From Niastella vici (GTDB lineage Bacteria > Bacteroidota > Bacteroidia > Chitinophagales > Chitinophagaceae), in assembly GCF_002077945.1 (NCBI RefSeq), contig NZ_LVYD01000013.1:1-64000 (forward strand): a stretch of 64,000 nucleotides of DNA. The letters run 5' to 3'. This document shows, one piece after another, positions 60,641 through 64,000 of the stretch (the first letter of the stretch is position 1; each line of letters starts with the position of its first letter). The notes beneath the pieces were generated by a model. It had not been told where the DNA came from, searched no databases, and saw nothing but the letters and a program-made list of their open reading frames with translations. The position numbers and the translations under genes were made by a program.

Positions 60641-62187
60641 TATTGTACCTCATATATATAAACCGTTTTATTATTAAGCAACAGTTTTTCCCTGATACGC
60701 AGGAAGGAAAAAGGCGTCAGGTCTTTTTTTGAGATCAGGAAGTGAATGTTGTATTTTTTTAACGACTCGTATTGTTTATCCTTCCAGGTGCTGTAATACC
60801 TGCATTTCAGGTGATAGCAAAGTTGCGTTACTTCTACCATGGAATAAGTATCGGAGGCGATTGGCTGATGCTGCAAGAATGAAAGCTGCGGCAGGTGCTG
60901 ATAAAAACTTTTATAATACAAATATTCACTTGAGCTGCGGGTCAATTTGCGTTGGCCAAGTAGTACAAAAGGAACAACACTTAAAGCTAATAATACTGTC
61001 ACCATCGGCACAAAGATCTTTTTATTGATAAATATCCATGCCAGTTGTATAATAAAAAAGAAAAGCAGGTGAAATAGACTGATACTGGTTAAAATATACC
61101 GGTCAAGAATAAATAAAGGCAGGTAAAGGAGCGGGTAAAACACAAAGAACCAGCCAATTTTATGAATACTGCCATTGTACAACAGCGTGCCTTTCTTCCT
61201 GTTGAAATACAGAATCAATAAAGAACAGCCTATTAACAGCCACTTGGCGCCGCTACTGTCCAGCATGTTGATCATGCTTTTAATGGAATTCTGAACGAGT
61301 TGTAGCTGATAAAAAAAACTATTTACATCACGGAAAGGCGACCAGCTATAATTATCTAACAAATGGGCCGGATCAGTATGCGCGCTGTAGGCATTTTCAA
61401 AAGGAGGCGGAAACAGATCTTCATTGGTAGGGAAACCTTTGCCATAGTTGGGATTTGTCAAATTGTAATTGAGCCTTCCTGCAGTACTAAATGTCAGATT
61501 GTGTTCATGTATGCTTAAGGTGGCGATCCAGACAAAAGAAAGAATTATAAAAGAACCATACGTTTTAATGACCGGGATGATAAGTTTAGATCGGGACCCG
61601 TTTTTCTTCGCAAGCTCCAGCAGCATTAAAAATGCCAGGAACAAATGCACGACCCCAAAATTATACGACTTTGAAAAATACGCACAAGCTGCCACTGCGC
61701 CAGCCAGCCCGGGTATTTTTTTATTGAATGTAAAACGGTCGTCAGTTATGAGTAATAGAAACGATAAACAAAACACCGTTGCTGTCAGATCGGGTGTTAA
61801 TGTAGACATGGCATAAAACAACATCAGCAACAGGGCATACAGGCAGAAAGCCCTATAAAAAATTGGATGTGTTAAATACCGGCGAGCAAGTTTGCAAAGT
61901 ATGTACAAGCCGAAACCAGCTGACAGAAAATTGATCACATAACAGCATGGCAACAACGGCAAGCCTGCCATTTTACAAAAACATAATACCCATGAATACA
62001 GCGGCGACCAGTATCCGTTGATGGCATGTTGAAAGTCGCCCGTGGCATAAAGTTCAGCAATATTGATATAGGCGAGGGTGTCATTATTTAAAAACTTATG
62101 GTAGCTGAGCTGAAAATACAGGCCAAAAAAAGCACCGATTGCAAACAGGCCAGCTGTTATTTTATCAAAGCCTGTTTTTGGGATCAT
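60640..62187 (-). CDS. polytopic membrane protein, possible GT39-like glycosyltransferase
   Basis: A 515-residue protein with about 11-12 hydrophobic helices and a short soluble C-terminal end. It has the loose architecture of dolichyl-phosphate-mannose-type (GT39/PMT-like) or related lipid-linked sugar transferases: a first periplasmic loop after TM1 with acidic residues (FLNNDTLAYINIAELYATG) and a large loop in the middle (about 255-300). I see no decisive catalytic motif, so the glycosyltransferase label is tentative. Confidence 0.6.
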   Translation of the reverse strand: MIPKTGFDKITAGLFAIGAFFGLYFQLSYHKFLNNDTLAYINIAELYATGDFQHAINGYWSPLYSWVLCFCKMAGLPLLPCCYVINFLSAGFGLYILCKLARRYLTHPIFYRAFCLYALLLMLFYAMSTLTPDLTATVFCLSFLLLITDDRFTFNKKIPGLAGAVAACAYFSKSYNFGVVHLFLAFLMLLELAKKNGSRSKLIIPVIKTYGSFIILSFVWIATLSIHEHNLTFSTAGRLNYNLTNPNYGKGFPTNEDLFPPPFENAYSAHTDPAHLLDNYSWSPFRDVNSFFYQLQLVQNSIKSMINMLDSSGAKWLLIGCSLLILYFNRKKGTLLYNGSIHKIGWFFVFYPLLYLPLFILDRYILTSISLFHLLFFFIIQLAWIFINKKIFVPMVTVLLALSVVPFVLLGQRKLTRSSSEYLYYKSFYQHLPQLSFLQHQPIASDTYSMVEVTQLCYHLKCRYYSTWKDKQYESLKKYNIHFLISKKDLTPFSFLRIREKLLLNNKTVYIYEVQ

Positions 62188-62220
62188 GTTGGGGAGTATT
62201 AATTGTAAAGTAAGATAAAA

Positions 62221-62265
62221 GAAAAAGGGTTTCGTGCATTGTTCACGAAACCCTTTTTCTTTTTT
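62221..62265. terminator. bidirectional-type terminator downstream of metF
   Basis: GAAAAAGGGTTTCGTG and CACGAAACCCTTTTTC form a perfect 16-bp stem with a 7-base loop and T-tracts on both sides. It ends the minus-strand metF unit and lies just upstream of the minus-strand membrane protein gene. Confidence 0.93.
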
Positions 62266-62277
62266 ATGCCAATGAAT

Positions 62278-63231
62278 TTATAAGATCTCTTTTACTGCAT
62301 TATAGATCACTTTGGGTTTTCCCAGGGTGTAATAATGCAATACCGGTACACCGGCTTTTTTCAGTTCTTTCGATTGCAGTAACAGCCATTCTGTGCCCAC
62401 TTTTTCAACGTCGGCATCTGTTTTACAATTCATGATCTCGTTGCTGAGGTCATCGGGAATATCAACGTGGAAGGTACGTGGTATCACCGACAATTGTTTT
62501 TTGCTGGTGATCGGTTTTAATCCCGGAATAATGGGAATGGTAATACCGCTCTCGCGGCAGCGCTTTACAAAGTCAAAATATTTCTGGTTGTCGAAGAACA
62601 TCTGGGTTACTACATATTCGGCGCCTGCTGCTACCTTGGCTTTCAGGAAGGCCAGGTCGGTTTGCAGATTGGGTGCTTCAAAATGTTTTTCGGGATAACC
62701 GGCTACGCCAATGCAAAAATTGGTGCGGAAGCCATCGCGGATATCTTCTTCCAGGTAAACGCCATTATTCAGGTTCTGCACCTGTTTCAGCAGGTCGATC
62801 GCATAGCTGTTACCGCCTTTTTCCGGTTCAAAAACGGTTTCATTCTTGGCCGCATCGCCACGCAGCACAAGTACATTGTCGACCCCTATAAAATGCAGAT
62901 CGATGAGGGCGTCTTCGGTTTCCCGTTTGTTAAAACCGCCGCAAATGAGGTGGGGAACTGCATCAACCCGGTAATGGTTCATGAGCGCTGCACAAATACC
63001 AACGGTTCCGGGGCGTTTACGAACTTCTACTTTTTCAAAGGTTCCATCGGCCTTCTTTTTGAAAACATGCTCACTGCGGTGATATGTAACATTGATAAAA
63101 GCAGGTTTGAATTCCATTAACGGATCAAGATGCTCGTAGATCGAGTTAATGGTTTTACCTTTTAACGGGGGTAATATTTCAAATGAAATAAGCGAATCTT
63201 TTGCCTGGCGAATGTGGTCGATAACTTTCAT
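62278..63231 (-). CDS. metF: 5,10-methylenetetrahydrofolate reductase
   Basis: A 317-residue (beta/alpha)8 flavoprotein. Visible are the N-terminal FEILPPLKGK (SFEFFPP-like) start, the NVTYHRSEH block, LVLRGDA in the FAD/NADH part and YVVTQMFFDNQKYFDFVKRCRE, the folate-site signature, then IPIIPGLKPI. It reduces methylene-THF to methyl-THF for methionine synthesis. It appears to be a single-gene unit. Confidence 0.95.
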   Translation of the reverse strand: MKVIDHIRQAKDSLISFEILPPLKGKTINSIYEHLDPLMEFKPAFINVTYHRSEHVFKKKADGTFEKVEVRKRPGTVGICAALMNHYRVDAVPHLICGGFNKRETEDALIDLHFIGVDNVLVLRGDAAKNETVFEPEKGGNSYAIDLLKQVQNLNNGVYLEEDIRDGFRTNFCIGVAGYPEKHFEAPNLQTDLAFLKAKVAAGAEYVVTQMFFDNQKYFDFVKRCRESGITIPIIPGLKPITSKKQLSVIPRTFHVDIPDDLSNEIMNCKTDADVEKVGTEWLLLQSKELKKAGVPVLHYYTLGKPKVIYNAVKEIL

Positions 63232-63508
63232 GTAATTAACAACAGTTTTTCAAAGGCCTCACCATTATTTTATTGTCTTAACAGAACATTGGTGTAACCT
63301 TTCAAGAATTCTATATTGTGATATTGTAACCTGATGGCTCCTGATCATTGAAAATAAGCACATTAGTAAAAATAGCTTATTTATGCCGTAAAACCGGCCT
63401 GCAAACATAAGTCAGGAAATCGGGATGGCAAATACCTGTTAAATTACCGTTTCTGCCTTCTTCTATTTGAATTAGTTCTGGTATTTTTGCCGGAAACCTT
63501 AATTACAA

Positions 63509-64000
63509 TTGATCAGCGAGATTAATACACAGGAACTGGTAAAAATTTACCGTAACCGTACCGTGGTAAATCATGTTTCGGTAAACGTAAAGCAAGGTGA
63601 AATTGTAGGGTTGCTGGGTCCCAACGGGGCCGGTAAAACCACTACTTTCTACATGGTGGTAGGCCTCATAAAACCTGACGAAGGCAAGGTATTCCTTGAC
63701 CAGGAAGAGATCACCAAATTACCCATGTACAAACGGGCCCAAATGGGCATTGGTTACCTGCCACAGGAAGCTTCGGTATTTCGCAAACTAAGCGTGGAAG
63801 ATAACATCAAGGCGGTGCTTGAAATGACAAAGCTTACCAAAGCCCAGCAGCGTCAAAAGCTGGAAAGCCTGCTCGATGAATTCCGCCTGCACCATGTTCG
63901 CAAGAACAATGGCGACTCGCTCAGTGGTGGCGAACGGCGTAGGACCGAGATAGCCCGGGCCCTGGCGGTAGACCCCAAATTTATATTACTCGATGAACCT
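63509..64000 (+). CDS. lptB: LPS export ABC transporter ATPase LptB (partial, 5' end)
   Basis: The frame is open from a TTG at 63509 to the window edge, 164 codons, with no ATG in a suitable place upstream, so TTG is the probable start. Walker [11 protein letters not shown]-loop [11 protein letters not shown] (typical of LptB), signature LSGGERRR and Walker B FILLDEP are all present; the H-loop lies outside the window. LptB powers lipopolysaccharide extraction with LptFG. Coding continues past 64000. Confidence 0.92.
   Translation, partial: MISEINTQELVKIYRNRTVVNHVSVNVKQGEIVGLLGPNGAGKTTTFYMVVGLIKPDEGKVFLDQEEITKLPMYKRAQMGIGYLPQEASVFRKLSVEDNIKAVLEMTKLTKAQQRQKLESLLDEFRLHHVRKNNGDSLSGGERRRTEIARALAVDPKFILLDEP

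Noticed and set aside
1-64000. CRISPR arrays, rRNA genes, insertion sequences and complete prophage genes
   Set aside because: I looked for regularly spaced repeats, rRNA-like blocks and transposase motifs (DDE, HUH, serine recombinase) and saw none; the only mobile-element traces are the RteC-like gene and the integrase-like tail.

Overview
The window looks like a chromosome segment of a Bacteroidota bacterium, most likely family Chitinophagaceae (Niastella/Chitinophaga-like). This rests on a SusC/SusD pair with an ECF sigma factor and FecR-type anti-sigma factor, GH144/GH43-like/GH3 glycosidases, TAnnTTTG-type promoter elements, an RteC-family protein, DUF4834 and DUF983 proteins and beta-barrel outer-membrane proteins. 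No taxonomic search was possible.

Layout. 0-2.7 kb: an NmrA-like oxidoreductase and a TlpA-like thioredoxin. 2.7-3.6 kb: degraded sequence with a gene fragment, a broken PAS domain, twin palindromes and tandem repeats. 3.6-19.26 kb: a visibly AT-richer accessory region. It holds a Crp/Fnr regulator, an orphan GcvH-like protein, a partly duplicated and partly decayed methyltransferase/small-protein module, a DUF983 protein, and an eight-gene operon for a hydrogenase-4/complex I-like membrane complex. In that complex the hydrogenase-like large subunit has lost all four NiFe cysteines. The small subunit has lost three of the four cysteines of the proximal FeS cluster, and the last gene encodes a detached SulP-type membrane segment plus STAS domain. 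The region ends with an amber-interrupted small gene, an RteC-like gene and a probable integrase tail abutting tRNA-Asn, so it reads as an old integrated element.

19.3-22.8 kb: tRNA-Asn, a Rieske protein, HflX, a beta-barrel protein and tRNA-Met. 23-36.3 kb: a polysaccharide utilization locus (sigma factor, FecR, SusC with STN domain, SusD, GH144, GH43-like, GH3, HAD) that I read as a beta-1,2-glucan (sophoro-oligosaccharide) system. 36.5-43.8 kb: DUF4834, the rimP-nusA-infB translation/transcription cluster with a hairpin leader, and a SurA-like isomerase.

44-52.3 kb: a 1429-residue multi-PAS histidine kinase, two near-identical LuxR-type response regulators and a PurF-like amidotransferase. 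52.5-64 kb: a SixA-like phosphatase, a glycosyltransferase, a 47-residue lipoprotein missed by length cutoffs, an aminotransferase, tRNA-Thr, an envelope operon (TlpA-like, double parvulin), a beta-barrel protein, a polytopic membrane protein, MetF and the start of LptB. Many units are closed by clear intrinsic terminators. A pair of ACATGT-centred motifs with nearly the same spacing occurs upstream of both the sensor kinase and the 56.4 kb envelope operon.
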